Shown here piece after piece: positions 1 to 10,550 of a DNA stretch of 64,000 bases. This DNA is from Nectonema munidae (lineage: Eukaryota > Nematomorpha > Nectonematoida > Nectonematidae). Position 1 is the stretch's first letter, and every line of letters starts with the position of its first letter. The stretch is from the NCBI GenBank assembly GCA_030549495.1, contig JAUIRK010000919.1, positions 1,113,001-1,177,000 of the forward strand, written 5' to 3'. Both the position numbers and the translations under genes were made by a program. The notes beneath the pieces were generated by a model that was not told the DNA's origin, did not search any database, and saw only the letters and a program-made list of their open reading frames with translations.

Positions 1-321
1 AACTCATCACGTTAATTATTATTGGTATTTTTGGAACTAGATAAAAGTTGACTGACCTTACATAAAAGCAGATTTTACAAAAGGGAAAACATCCTTTTTT
101 TTTGTTAAGCACAGAGAGTATAGCTTTCCTATGATAGTATTTTCAATCAAAATTTTTGTTTAATTTTTCACAATATGCTGGTCTTTAAAAGTTGGCCCTT
201 TTTTTACTAAAATTTAGACCAAATTTTTCGTAGTAAAGTCCAGTTATCAAAAAAATTAAAAAGCTTTTGCAAAAATAAATTATTCTAGCATATACAGCAA
301 ACGATACGCTTTCAAATGATA
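1..321 (+). repeat. Dispersed repeat family A, left part of copy 1
   Basis: Non-coding AT-rich sequence that recurs at 59131-60060 (same strand) and at about 24190-24740 (opposite strand). Shared landmarks are the phrase AACTAGATAAAAGTTGACTG, then the block near 270-320 about cells with AAACGATA followed by a TGATATA run. The copy is cut at 322 by the Tigger-like transposon and resumes at 4349. The left end lies outside the window. Family unknown; no coding capacity seen. Confidence 0.8.
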
Positions 322-459
322 TACAGTAGAGTCCCTGTAATAAGACCACCCTTGGGACTTGTACTTCATGGTCCTATTTGCGAGATGGTCTGAATATTGA
401 AAAATTTTTGATTAAAAAAATTTATTTTAAGATTTAAAAAAAGTATTTAAAATAAAATT

Positions 460-1984
460 TTAATAAGAGTAAAAAGTTAATCTTACTGCAAATATTTTAA
501 TTTTGGGAAAATATAAATCAATCTTGGTTTGTTTTGTTTTATGCTCTAAGTAAAATATCTTTTCTTGTAAGAGTGTTTGAGCCTTTGCAAATTCCAACCA
601 AACATGAGTTAAACTTTTGTCTAGGCAATAGTTTTTTATGCGTTCTGCAAATTCTAATGCCTCTGTTGATGTACAAATTTTTTCGTTTGATTCTATCACT
701 TCATTATCTTCTGTGATTTCTTCATTCACATCCTCAATTAGAGTACTCACAATTCTTGATTCCCACCCTTCTGAGAGATCTTCAGATGTTGGTAGCTTTC
801 ATCAATTACTTGATAATTTCCGCCGTCATCACTTCTTCAACTTCAATTTTTTTCGCCGTTTCATCAATTAATTCAGCAAGAGATGTGTCTTCATTTTCTT
901 CAAAATTGCATTGTAAAATTGAAGATTGAAATCGACATTTAGCAAAACACCTAGTAACTGAATCTGATTTGCATCTTGATATTGCCTCAACTACCCAGTG
1001 ACATGCTTGAAGTGTATTAACTGACTTACTTATAGTGGATACATTCAAACCAGAGTCAAATTTTGAAAGAACAGGTCTGAGTAGTTGTTTTCTATATGTA
1101 GTCTTGATCTACTGGAAGATGCCTTGATCTCTAGTGGTTGCAAAACAGCAGTTGTGTTTGCAGGTAAAAATATAAGTTTAACATTTCTAAATTTTTGATC
1201 TTTTATGTGTGAAGGAGCGTTGTCTAAAAAAAGGATAACTTTTCGGTTTTGTTTTTCCATTCTAGTATTAAAACTATAGATATCCATTCCATAAAAACGT
1301 GCGATGTCATCAGGGCTTTTTTATTGGAGTACCATGTAAATGGTAACTTTTTAAAATCTAAATTTTTAAAACATCGTGGTCTTTGTGCATGTCCAATTAT
1401 TACAGTTTTTTCAAACTCACCTTTTTGATTAACACAAACTGAAACTGTTAAGCGTTCTTTAGATTTTTTCACCAGTGCAAAGTTCTCCACGTATACGTAA
1501 AGTTTTATCAGGAAGGCATCGAAACATCAAACCTGTTTCATCCATATTAAAAATATCACGTTCATTGAAACCTTTGATCTCCAAAAGAAATTCCATGGCG
1601 ATTTTTAAATCTACTTAACCATCCGCATGAAGCTTTGAAGTCGGTTCTTTTTAGTTGTGAAGCAAACAATAAGTCTTGTTCTTGTATCATAGGTCCTGAA
1701 ATCGGAATGTTCATACTACGAGCTTTCTGAAACCAATCCCAAACAGCAAGATGAACATCTTCAAATTGAGATGAGTTATGAACTCGTCTTCTTTTGCTAG
1801 CCGAAAAATGTGTTGTAAAAGCCTTTAGATACTCTTCTTTTCTTTTCAAAATTGATTGAACTTGTGTTTTACTAATAATAAACTTCTCTGTCAAATAACG
1901 TTGACTTTTACCTTCGAACGTATTTATCAAGGAAACTTTATCTTTGAGACTAAGTTCATTTCTTTTTGTTTTTTGTGTTTTCAT
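460..1984 (-). pseudogene. Tigger-like transposase (CENPB-type HTH plus DDE), decayed
   Basis: A cut-and-paste transposase of about 500 residues, start probably at the ATG at 1984 (residues MKTQKTKRNEL). In order: a Psq-type helix-turn-helix (LSLKDKVSLINTFEGKS, about 1960-1850), a CENPB-type HTH ending in CGWLSRFKNRHGISF (about 1790-1580), then the DDE catalytic core. First aspartate is in NMDETGL (about 1530), second in LFLDNAPSH (about 1215). The third would be in an LQPLDQG motif; here a small insertion near 1128-1131 turns it to LQPLEIK and shifts the frame exactly there. The C-terminus (750-460) ends KTKQTKIDLYF, like Tigger tails. The coding frame changes at least four times, so it is not functional. 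Family assignment is firm; subfamily is not. Confidence 0.85.
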
Positions 1985-2319
1985 TCTAAAAACTTGATTA
2001 TTTACAAAAACAATCAAAAAATTGAAGTAAACTGATAGAAAAATAAAATCTATTTTTTGTTCAAGGAAAACTAGAACAAACAAACTCTATTATTACTTTG
2101 CTTTAATATAAAAACAAACAATTGCAATTTTAATTGAAGCCAAAATACAAATAAAAAATAAGAAAGATAGATTTAAATAAGAACTAAAAAATATTAGGGA
2201 TGATGTTTCACCGACATTAGCTTCAGTATGTGTTTGAAAAGGTGCTATTGTACTAAGATGCTTACTTAGAAAAATTGAGGAAATTAATGCATTGTTGTCA
2301 ATGTGTTAATACAATAATC

Positions 2320-4169
2320 TTATTTATGTATAAAATAATACACACGATGTATTGTATAGGATAACACACAATGAAAATAACCAGGCGCCGATTTAATTCC
2401 AAAAGGTAATCTCTTTTGAAGAAGTACTCCCTTGTGAGTACTTAGAGCAAGCCTTTTCTGACTCTTAGGTCCCAAAGGAATTTGATTATAAGCAAACGCC
2501 AAATCTATTTTAGAAAATCCATATCCACCTTTTAGTTAATAATCTTCAGGAAGAGGCAAGGGATAGCGATGCTCTTTCAGATGACGGTTTATAGTGACAG
2601 CGTAGTCTCCACAAACCCTTCCTTATTGATTGTCCAGTGCGTGTTTTTTTCTTTACAGGAACTACAGGGGTTCCATATTCGTTGAATTGGACCTTTTCCC
2701 AAATTCCTTGCTCAATACCATTTTTGTAAACTTGTTCCAACTCGTCACGCATTGCTAGTGGAATGGGTCTATGTTTGCAAAAGATTGGTTGAATTGACTC
2801 TTTGAACTCCACTTCTAATACAAAATCTTTAAGACATCCAACTCCTGGTTTCCAAATATTTAGAAACTGCTTGCATGTTTTCAGACACTGATCCAAAAGT
2901 CCATTGTCTTGCTTTAAATCCCTGGAAATGAAGTTGCGAATCTAAAACTTTATCTACCGATAGTTTTAATTGTTTAATGGCCACTCTCCCCAAAAGATTA
3001 AATTAATAGGCTACTGTATATCTAATATCAACCTCATTTTTACTACCTGGTACTTTCGTTTCTGCTGTGAAACTTCCTCTTGTTTTCAAAAAATGTTTGC
3101 TCGCAGATTCGTAATGAGGAGTTGACTGATCTAAAATTGGTTTGCCCATTTCTTTCCAAAGTTGTTGTGTGATGAAGTTTCCCGTTGTTGCAGTGTCCAA
3201 CTCCAATATACATCTGTGGCCTTTAATAGAAAGAGGTATCTCCATCTTTGGAAGTTCATGTGAGCTGACAGACGCAACTGTACCCAGAGTTTTGATGGAA
3301 TCCTTCGTGCCTTTCTTTCTACATACCACTTCTAAGTGACCTTTTAGATGACAAAAATTACAGATTGTTTGCCTAAAGCGACACTCTTCTGGTTTGTGGT
3401 TTGCTTTTCCACAGCGATAGGAGCGAAACTTTGCTTTTGTTTCAGTCTTTTTCTTTAGAAACTCTTTTGGTGCTGCATGTAAATGATTTACTTCTGTATC
3501 TTTAGTGTGATATCCAAAAACGGTTTCTTTCGCAATCTTGGCTGCGTTTTCCGTTTCAATTGCGATTTCCACAGCTCTAGCAAAATCCAAATTCTCATCC
3601 TTTACTTTAAAAATTGCCTTTAAGAACGCTTCGTTTCTAATTGAGCAAATAAATCTTGCGCGCAGTGCTTCATCTTGAGGATCTTTTATTGAGGAAAAGT
3701 CACAAGTTGCTGCATCCTGGCGAATGCGGGCTGCAAGTTCTTCTGCAAGATTGGAGAGTAACTTGTAGATGCAGGGTGATTGATTTGTCAGAAAAACTTG
3801 CGTTTTCAATTTTCCTGGATAGAATTTGCTCCAAGAAATGTGCAAAAACGAGCGAAGTAATCTTTCCAAAGTTCAGAAGTAGAATCAAATGGTGCAAACT
3901 GACAAAATCCTCCTTGAGAAGAAAAGACCTTCAATAGGTTTTGAAGAAATATCTTCCCTAAGTTGATCTATCCTTTTTGCATCTTCTCCACGTTGCGCTT
4001 TTAATATTTCGATCATTGTCTTCTGCTGTTCTATCTGCTTTTGCATCAGCACCACCATGTCTTTAGTTTCTGTCATTGTCTTGCCAATTCCGAAGATGTT
4101 CTTTGTCGAGAAGTTGTGCAAGATCCTGCTGACTGCGCCAGAAGGCTCTGTTATGTTTTTACAGAGCAA
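2320..4169 (-). mobile_element. Gypsy (Ty3-type) gag-protease-RT fossil, no LTRs, inside the Tigger element
   Basis: A fossil piece of a Gypsy-class retrotransposon of the K02A2.6-like type. Parts that can be seen on the minus strand: a gag-like region with two zinc-knuckle motifs (about 3460-3310), an aspartic protease region (about 3230-3130), and the first half of a reverse transcriptase (about 2850-2330). RNase H, integrase and LTRs are not seen. It is broken in several places and incomplete, and looks about as old as the surrounding transposase. It lies in the same orientation as the transposase and wholly between the Tigger ends, so it was either inserted in, or captured by, that element. 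Confidence 0.85.
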
Positions 4170-4348
4170 AATGGTAAAGAAAACAATTTATTGAGGAAAG
4201 GAAGAAAGATAAGCATGGTCGTAATGGTGGATTAGCGAGATGGTCTCAGGAGAGAGTTTTCATTGTTAAAAGGTGTATACAGTTGAAAATGGTTTTCAAA
4301 ATACATGGTCGCTTAAGTGAGGTGGTCTTTAAGCGAGATTCTACTGTA

Positions 4349-4600
4349 TATATCATGAAAAAAACAATTAAAAAACAGTTAAATTTTTTCTTCAAAACAA
4401 ATAAGTAAAAATTTCCAAAAAAATCGTCTTATTATTATTATATATTACATAAACTTTTCAACCAATCATATTGTTTTCATGAAATAAACCCGCAATTTTA
4501 AAGTAAAGTTTTTTGACTTTTGTGTAGAATTTTTGGAATGGTGCTTTCAATATGTATGTAAAATATTTTTTGAAAATTTTTATTTTAAATATGTAAAATA
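4349..4600 (+). repeat. Dispersed repeat family A, right part of copy 1
   Basis: Continues the family-A sequence interrupted at 321. Shared blocks include TATTACATAAACTTTTCAACC (written with small differences at 59930 and 24310) and the CAATATGTATGTAAAATATT block near 4550. Unlike the copies at 24108 and 60113, no terminal GGCAAG hairpin is found after it; the following 80 bases lose similarity. Confidence 0.75.
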
Positions 4601-4989
4601 GGGCAACAGAAAATTATTCAATGGTAAGATGAACATTTAAATATAATATATTTAAAAAATTGGCAATGATATAAGAGAGGGAAATAAATTAGATTTCTTG
4701 TGTTATAGCAGTGAACAGAGTTAGTATACAGAAAAACTCAGAAAAAATACTATTCGACAAATAATCATATTTGAAAGTAAAAATATAGGCATTATAAAAG
4801 TGAATGGATGAAATACTCATTAAACGAGAATTGGAGTGGACATTTCCAAAGAAAAATTTGACAATGTGATTATGAGTTCTGATTAATTTATTTAAAGAGA
4901 AACAGCTCGAGCTACCACAAAGCAAAATACATTAGTTTATTCGAAGTCAATTTAAATTCCAAGGTATTTAAATGAATCAACGAAGGGAG
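4601..4989. other. No gene recognised
   Basis: AT-rich spacer. Only short open frames with no recognisable motif. Confidence 0.5.
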
Positions 4990-5480
4990 GTATTTACAAC
5001 TAAATAAAATTGTATATGAAAATCAGTTTAGATTTAAAACAATCACTCAACTGCTTTACTTGTTTCATTTTTTGTTGATAAAATTACAAATTATTTGGAT
5101 AATAAGTTATCTCTAGTTTCAATTTTAATGTGTTGATAATTTTGACTTTTTTACACCTTCACATTTTTGTGATCTTTATGAACCCTTAAATCATTTAAGA
5201 AATTTTCTTTCTTTCTTTATCTCACATGAAAGCTGTTATTAGTACTCTGATTGATTATTTGACTTTAGGTTATAATAATTGTAATAGGCACTCTGCTTTT
5301 CCTTATGATTCCAAATTGAATGTTATTATACATCCCATTTTTAAAAACCCTGATAGTGAAAATATTTCTAATTGTTGGTCCATTTCTATTCTTATTTACT
5401 TCGCAATATCCTGTTTTATCAATTTCAAGTTGGCTTCAGGAAGGGTTATAACACACAATCTTTACTTATTTGTTATTTAG
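4990..5480 (+). pseudogene. LINE reverse transcriptase scrap, rearranged
   Basis: The frame at 5226-5480 (residues such as LIDYLTLGYNNCNRHSAFPYDSK) matches the start of the reverse transcriptase of the LINE at 27185 (FYLTLGYNACIKHSISPSNFK at about 29790-29850), including the NYRPIS-like box (here NCWSIS). After a deletion it jumps to the RKVIAHRIYLLVF-like block. Upstream, 5030-5160 holds weak remains (NYLDNKLSLV, FDNFDFF) of the palm region that should lie downstream, so pieces are out of order. Many stops and deletions; a dead fragment of the jockey/CR1-type family. Confidence 0.65.
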
Positions 5481-5526
5481 GTGAGATAATCGATAATCTT
5501 AAATCAAAAAAGGAGTCTAGGTAAAT

Positions 5527-5612
5527 TCACCACTTCAATTCACGGAATTCAATTCACCGACTATCAATTCAACTACAGTCAATTCACCGATGTGTCAATT
5601 CAACGACAAATA
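5527..5612. repeat. Short degenerate tandem, CAATTCAC motif
   Basis: About 85 bases with six degenerate repeats of a TTCAATTCACCGA-like motif, spaced 11-19 bases. Could be the subterminal repeat of a lost transposon; no ends seen. Confidence 0.5.
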
Positions 5613-5745
5613 ATTTCACTGAAAAAAGATATATTGATTTTTAAATTCATTATTGATTTATTGATTACAAATTCATTTCATCACATTTTAATTTTTCTTA
5701 CAATTAAAACTCAGAATTGAATTATATTTTTAATTACTTTAATTA

Positions 5746-6514
5746 CAGTAGACCCTCGTTAACTCGGATATCAGATAAGTCGGAACGTGACCGAGAATAC
5801 AAATGTTTGCCCTCATAGCCTTACAAGCGGCCATTTTCTTTGACTTTTTTAATTTCGCTTTGGCTTACAAGCAGGCATTCATTTGTTATTTACTCAATAG
5901 ATAGTTCGTGGTCATTCTAAATTTTAACGGTATTCCAAAGCTTGTTGTTGTTATATCAAGTTGTTGAAGTGTTCATCTCCATTTTTCTTCAATATTTTCT
6001 TGCAAAATGCGTGGAAGACGTACTGCCAACGCTCGAAAGCTTGTGACTCTAACAATGACCAAGAAACTTGAACTTATTCGCAAATTAGAAGCTAGGGCTA
6101 CTGTGAAAAGTGTTTGTGAAGAGTATGGGGTGAAGAAACAAACTGTGGCAGACATTCGGTAAGCTAAAGGTAAACTCCTAGCCGTTTCTTTAAAGTACAA
6201 TCTTGGAAATAGAAAAAGGATGCGAGTTTCTAAGGATGGAAATTTGGAAGAAGCGGTAACGAAATGGTTTTTTGTGCAGCAACGAGCATGCGGTGTAAAA
6301 GTTCGTGGGATTGCTATTCAAGATGTTGCTCAAAAGTTAGCGAGGCCAATGGGAATTAATGATTTTACTGCTGGTGATGGGTGGTTATGGCGCTTCAGAA
6401 ATAAACATGGGCTTTGTGATAAAGTGTTGCATGGGAAGCGACTCTCTGTTAAGTCGGACAATCGGCATAGTCGGCCACCTCCCCCATGCAGTCCAACTTA
6501 ACGAGGGTCTACTC
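5746..6514 (+). mobile_element. Tigger/jerky-type deletion derivative, 769 bp
   Basis: Starts CAGTAGACCCTCGTTAA and ends, on the other strand, with GAGTAGACCCTCGTTAA; TA lies outside on both sides (5744-5745 and 6515-6516). Subterminal repeats of an AGTCGGA/AGTTGGA type follow. Inside, only the DNA-binding half of a transposase is present; the DDE catalytic domain is absent, so it can move only if another element supplies transposase. Confidence 0.85.
6007..6501 (+). pseudogene. N-terminal half of a jerky/Tigger transposase (HTH only)
   Basis: Start ATG at 6007. The first 51 codons give a Psq-type helix-turn-helix (TMTKKLELIRKLEARATV then EEYGVKKQTVADIR). A single TAA at 6160-6162 interrupts the frame, which then stays open and in the same frame to 6501. 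The second part is a CENPB-type HTH: GNLEEAVTKWFFVQQRACG ... GDGWLWRFRNKHGL. No DDE domain follows; the frame runs into the right inverted repeat. Apart from the one stop the reading frame is intact, which is unusual among the relics here. A product read past the stop, or starting at 6220, would bind DNA without cutting it. Inference: a deletion derivative of a once autonomous jerky-like element. Confidence 0.8.
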
Positions 6515-6650
6515 TATTTTAATATTTTATTCTTTTATCCTGATCGAAAAGCCTCTCATTTCTTATTTGAAAGCTTAATACTTTGTACTAGTGTTTATAT
6601 AATCATAATATATATTAATGATATAAAAAAAATATATACATATATAATAT

Positions 6651-7012
6651 ATAGTGAATAATGTAAAAATCAAAGTTTTTAAATTTTATTTGGTACTAAA
6701 AGGAGTAGTATTGTAGCAAATATTTCAACAGACTCAATCTGTCTTCTTCAGTGCGTTAAAAATGAGTTATAGTGAATAATGTAAAAATCAAAGTTTTTAA
6801 CTTTTATTTGGTACTAAAAGGAGTAGTATTGTAGCAAATATTTCAACAGACTCAATCTGTCTTCTTCAGTGCGTTAAAAATGAGTTAAAGTAAAAACTCA
6901 TTTTTAACGCACTGAAGAAGACAGATTGAGTCTGTTGAAATATTTGCTAAAATACTACTCCTTTTAGTACCAAATAAAAGTTAAAAACTTTGATTTTTAC
7001 ATTATTCACTAT
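6651..7012. repeat. Three-unit repeat (two direct, one inverted), possibly Penelope-like
   Basis: Two head-to-tail copies of a 118-bp unit (6651-6768 and 6769-6886) are followed by one inverted copy (6895-7012), nearly identical to one another. Read from the inverted copy, each unit holds CTGAAGA, a short stem ACAGA/TCTGT, then GAAA, in an order that recalls the core of degenerate hammerhead ribozymes in Penelope-like elements, whose terminal repeats also occur as tandem plus inverted copies. No reverse transcriptase is present between them. The repeat structure is seen directly; the Penelope link is an inference. Confidence 0.75.
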
Positions 7013-7245
7013 ATACACAATGGAGTTTTCCTTATCCTACATTATATAATATATATATATAGTAAACCTAAAATATAAGAATAAATTTGTTAAAAATATA
7101 TTTTTAAAGTTAGTTGAAATGTGGTTGTTTATTTGTGTACTGCGATATTTGTTTAAATGTAACTTATGTGTTAAGTCAGACTATTATCACCCAAAACAGG
7201 ATCTATGGCAACTGTAATGTACACTATGGTACGAACTACTTATAG

Positions 7246-7545
7246 CGCTATCACACGCATTTGACCCCACATTCGCATTCCAACGCTGCTAGTCTTAATG
7301 ATTATAACTTTTTATGTTTCAATAGATTCGTCTTATCCAAAAAAGAGTTATATCCTCTACCTCAGCATACAACAGTTATTACAGTCTCTAATATGTTAGG
7401 TTCTAAACCCATAGATTGCATTAGTTGTAGGAAGAATAAACTCATAGATAAAGATGATTACTATTATCAATCGAATTCTCAAGAATATAAATTTTCAAAA
7501 GCCTTCACAACTAATAATTTTCTCCGAGAAGAAATAAGAAACAAG
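7246..7545 (+). CDS. Candidate exon A of an unrecognised host gene
   Basis: Open frame running from a possible acceptor (CTTATAG at 7239-7245) to the donor AAG|GTTTGA at 7545/7546; 100 codons, ending in phase 0. The product contains CISCRKNKL (two cysteines two apart) and many Asn, Ser and Lys, with no domain I recognise. The intron that follows is 60 bases (7546-7605), AT-rich with a T-rich tract before TATAG. The exon could alternatively begin upstream or at an unseen ATG, since no in-frame ATG lies near the start. It joins in frame to exon B. Confidence 0.5.
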
Positions 7546-7605
7546 GTTTGATTTAAGTTTTTTTGTTAAAGTGATTATTTTAGATTTTACTTTATTTTTG
7601 TATAG

Positions 7606-7709
7606 GGTTTACAAAGTGAACTAAGCGGCAATGAAAAAGAAACGCATGAAAAGAGAAATTTTGAAAGAACTAAACCTCAATTAACGGATAACTGTGAAAA
7701 AAATATTAA
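7606..7709 (+). CDS. Candidate exon B of the same gene
   Basis: Begins after TTTTTGTATAG. Reads GLQSELSGNEKETHEKRNF and on to NCEKNIK, hydrophilic, without stop, and ends in phase 2 at a GTATTT donor (7710). Short and not recognised, but it continues exon A in frame. The intron to exon C (7710-8451) contains a family-B repeat at 7905-8330. Confidence 0.45.
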
Positions 7710-7904
7710 GTATTTCATCCTTCCATAATATAAACATCTGTAAATTTGTTAAAAACAGACCATATTTTATAGCTTGTTCGTGTCAAATACTTTTTAAGAG
7801 GAGAACACAGACAATCAATTTTCTCTGTACCTGTCTGCAACACATAACATTTCTAAAAAAAATAGAAGTTAGTAAACAAACAAGCTTATATTTATATATA
7901 TGTA

Positions 7905-8330
7905 TAACATCTCCAACCTGTATACTTCGATGGTTTATATTCGACGTACAAATGTCTAGGGAGACAATGTTCAACTTTCTGTTCTTATTTTTTTCTAGAT
8001 GTAAGATTCGATATTCCTCATTCGGGGAGACGATGTTAGAAAAGTTATTACCCATATTTTTGCAATTTGCACGATTTTAAATAATATATTTGTCAAATAA
8101 TCAAAATAAATTTTGTAATCAAAGAATCCAAAAATATTTTTAAAAAAATCAAAAAATATAAAACTTTCTGTTCATATTTTGCTAGATGTAAGATTTGATA
8201 TTCCTCATTCGGGAAGACGATGTTAGAAAAGTTATTACTTATATTTTTGCAATTTGCACGATTTAAAATGATATATTTGTCAAATAATCAAAATAAAATT
8301 ATGTAATCAAAGAAACAAAAAAAAATTTTT
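7905..8330 (+). repeat. Dispersed repeat family B, copy 1
   Basis: Head sequence beginning CATCTCCAACCTGTATAC, then a core unit that starts ACTTTCTGTTC and occurs twice with a period of about 190 bases (about 7973 and 8162). Both units carry the block CTCATTCGGGGAGACGATGT (the second with one change). Related copies are at 18160-18547, 34925-35000 and 58063-58720. Non-coding; the small open frames in it are chance. Confidence 0.8.
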
Positions 8331-8451
8331 AAAAAATCTGTTTTTTTTCTATAAATTCTATAGGATTTGCTTGATAATTAAAAACATAGTAAAAATACTT
8401 ACCATTTAATTTGTCTAAATTTTATAGATTAATTTATTTTCTTTGTTCAAG

Positions 8452-8528
8452 TGGAAGAGATAGTAAAATCAAGCAGCCTGTCAAAAAGAATATTATCAAT
8501 TCGTTCACTTCTTGTAATGGAGACATAG
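8452..8528 (+). CDS. Candidate exon C of the same gene
   Basis: Acceptor TTTGTTCAAG at 8442-8451, donor ATAG|GTAAAT at 8528/8529 (a good donor). Completes the split codon from exon B and reads NGRDSKIKQPVKKNIINSF, ending in phase 1. Basic, not recognised. The next intron (8529-10279) is 1.75 kb of non-coding AT-rich DNA. Confidence 0.45.
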
Positions 8529-10279
8529 GTAAATTTGTTTTTAAACTATTCAATTTTTCATTTCTTATTTTTCAAAAATTTATATTTTTCAACAAATGTT
8601 AGTTTATTATTATTAGTTTAATTTTTTGATATCTATTGAATTTATTTATACACAAATATTGCATATCATTACAAGTGCCCTTTGTGCAAAGGTCTCGCTT
8701 TACCCACAATAAATATTGACAGATTTGAGTTAGATTTTCCTATCAATATAAAAATACGAATAATGTTGTCATTCCTACTTGTATTTGAGTGTGGGGCATA
8801 CTTTATATGCTTCTTAGTCAAAATTCCCGAAAACTATACCAAAATCTCCGAAAACTATAATCTACGCTACCAAAATTGGCGAAAATTTAAGTCACTGCTA
8901 ATTTAGTTTTCGGGGATTTTAGTTTTCTGGGATTTTGACTAGATAACACTTTATATATTCCATTATTAGTATCAATCAATAAATTTTTCTATATTTGGCT
9001 CACAACGATATTTTTAAGTAACAGTGAAATTACATGTTTAGTGCACAAGATAAACGCAAATTCTAGTGCGACGAAAAGAATTTAAATAGTGACGGCTACC
9101 TAAGAATTTTCAAGACAATTGCTCCTCCAAGCTTTTTTTGTTGCAAAAATTTCCATAATACAAAATTATTTTGTTTTTAAGGTCAAAACATAAAAAACAT
9201 TCGATTTTTTGTGTGCATTATTTTATATTTTGAATGTAATAATGGAATTGTAGTGAATGACTTTATATTGAAACGATTGTTATTTGGCGAGTTCATTACT
9301 ACCTTCAATTTTGGAGGATTTGGCTGTGGATTAGAGAAAATTCTTGAGACTCGCATAAACATGTTCAGTGAAAATCCAAATTTTTGGCAGGACCTCTTTT
9401 TCCCGTGGAGTGAACTTGAACTCTACTAAAGATTTTCATACTTTGCGTGAATAGGGCACTTGAAACGGTCAAGTATGGGATATGCCTCCAAACGTCTCAA
9501 ATGTTATTCTGCGTTCATTAGCTACACCAATAAATAGATATTAGATTTATAACATCGTTGTAATCATCTCTTCGTGGATTTTTTGTGAAATACCTGACTT
9601 ACACAGCATTTTTCTTCTCAAGATCAGACGCGCCATTATGCTACCAGTGTTGGAACTATCTTTGTCGTCCACAACTGAACTTAATCAAGATTATGTTCGT
9701 AATTTTTTGGAATACCCATAGAAACTTGGTTTTAAAGAATGTTTTATCATTTATTTAGAACTTAAATTAGTATTTTTCTTTTAGTCTCTATAAAATTTAA
9801 GAAAACTATACTTTTGTAGATAATAATTTATTTTAAACTTTGAACACAACTATTACAACAAATAGAGATTTGATGCTGAAGATCGATTTCGTGTATAAAA
9901 TAAACAGGAATCATAATCATTCGGTTTTATTTGTCCATCAGGAGGGCCTGACCTTTATCCCACGCATTATAATTATTATAAACATGAGATATATATAAAT
10001 ATATAACAATTTTTAGCATGAGTTAATTTGCAAAGTTATTTTGTTTTTCATAAACCTTGTTCCTCTAAACTTAATTTAATTTACTCAAAGTTTTAAAGTA
10101 ATGAATTTATATATGTAATTGTTTATATTGATGCCAAAAATTTTGTTCCTTAAGCTCCCTCTTTCTCTAATTTTTGCTAAGCACGCGCTTTCAAAATTCA
10201 TTTTCAAAATTCTGACGTAGTAAAACTTTAAAAAGGCTCTCTTTTGCATTAAATATTATTAAACTTAATATATTTATAG
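8529..10279 (+). other. Putative intron, no other gene seen
   Basis: AT-rich sequence between candidate exons C and D. Short open frames (for example 9211-9429) show no motif and no codon bias. Around 8815-8940 there is a short imperfect inverted repeat built on CCGAAAACTA / TAGTTTTCGG. Confidence 0.4.
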
Positions 10280-10409
10280 AGACGGATCACAAACATAACG
10301 CAGAAAACAATTGTGAAAATGATGAAATACAGCTGGTAGAAAATAGCTCTTGCCATCAATACACAGACAAACGAGTTACATTAAACAAATTTCCTGCCTA
10401 TTCAAATAA
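10280..10409 (+). CDS. Candidate exon D of the same gene
   Basis: Acceptor ATTTATAG at 10272-10279. Joined to exon C it reads ETDHKHNAENNCENDEIQLV and on to LNKFPAYSN, open over 43 codons, ending in phase 2 at a GTATAG donor (10410). Acidic and Asn-rich; no domain recognised. The intron that follows is only 64 bases (10410-10473). Confidence 0.5.
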
Positions 10410-10473
10410 GTATAGTTCATTTATTATATTTATCCAAAGAAGAAAGAGATTTAAATTCCTTCATTCTTTTTAG

Positions 10474-10550
10474 TGTTTCTCAAAATATTTATGGAACTAC
10501 TCAACTCTTAAACTCAAAATTAAATAATGGTGAATCAATTACTTTCTCGG
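10474..10550 (+). CDS. Candidate exon E of the same gene
   Basis: Acceptor TTCTTTTTAG, donor TCGG|GTAATT at 10550/10551. Reads NVSQNIYGTTQLLNSKLNNG then ESITFSG across the junction, ending in phase 1. I could not place the next exon with confidence: open stretches near 10808-10870 and 11410-11640 are candidates, but their phases do not all agree. Confidence 0.45.

Larger units (their letters stand above)
324..4346 (-). mobile_element. Tigger/pogo-type DNA transposon, 4.0 kb, broken
   Basis: The left end starts CAGTAGAGTCCC and the right end, read on the minus strand, starts CAGTAGAATCTC; both run on into an AAGACCACC block, so they are terminal inverted repeats. TA dinucleotides lie directly outside (322-323 and 4347-4348), as expected for Tc1/mariner-pogo elements. 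The flanks join to give an uninterrupted family-A repeat, whose empty form is seen near 59810-59820. The element holds a decayed minus-strand transposase at its left and a same-strand Gypsy fossil between the transposase start and the right end. Boundaries are therefore supported by three independent signals: inverted ends, TA duplication and a paralogous empty site. Confidence 0.88.

Noticed and set aside
7694-8080. 128-codon plus-strand frame
   Set aside because: Lies across the family-B repeat; the same sequence is not open in the other copies.
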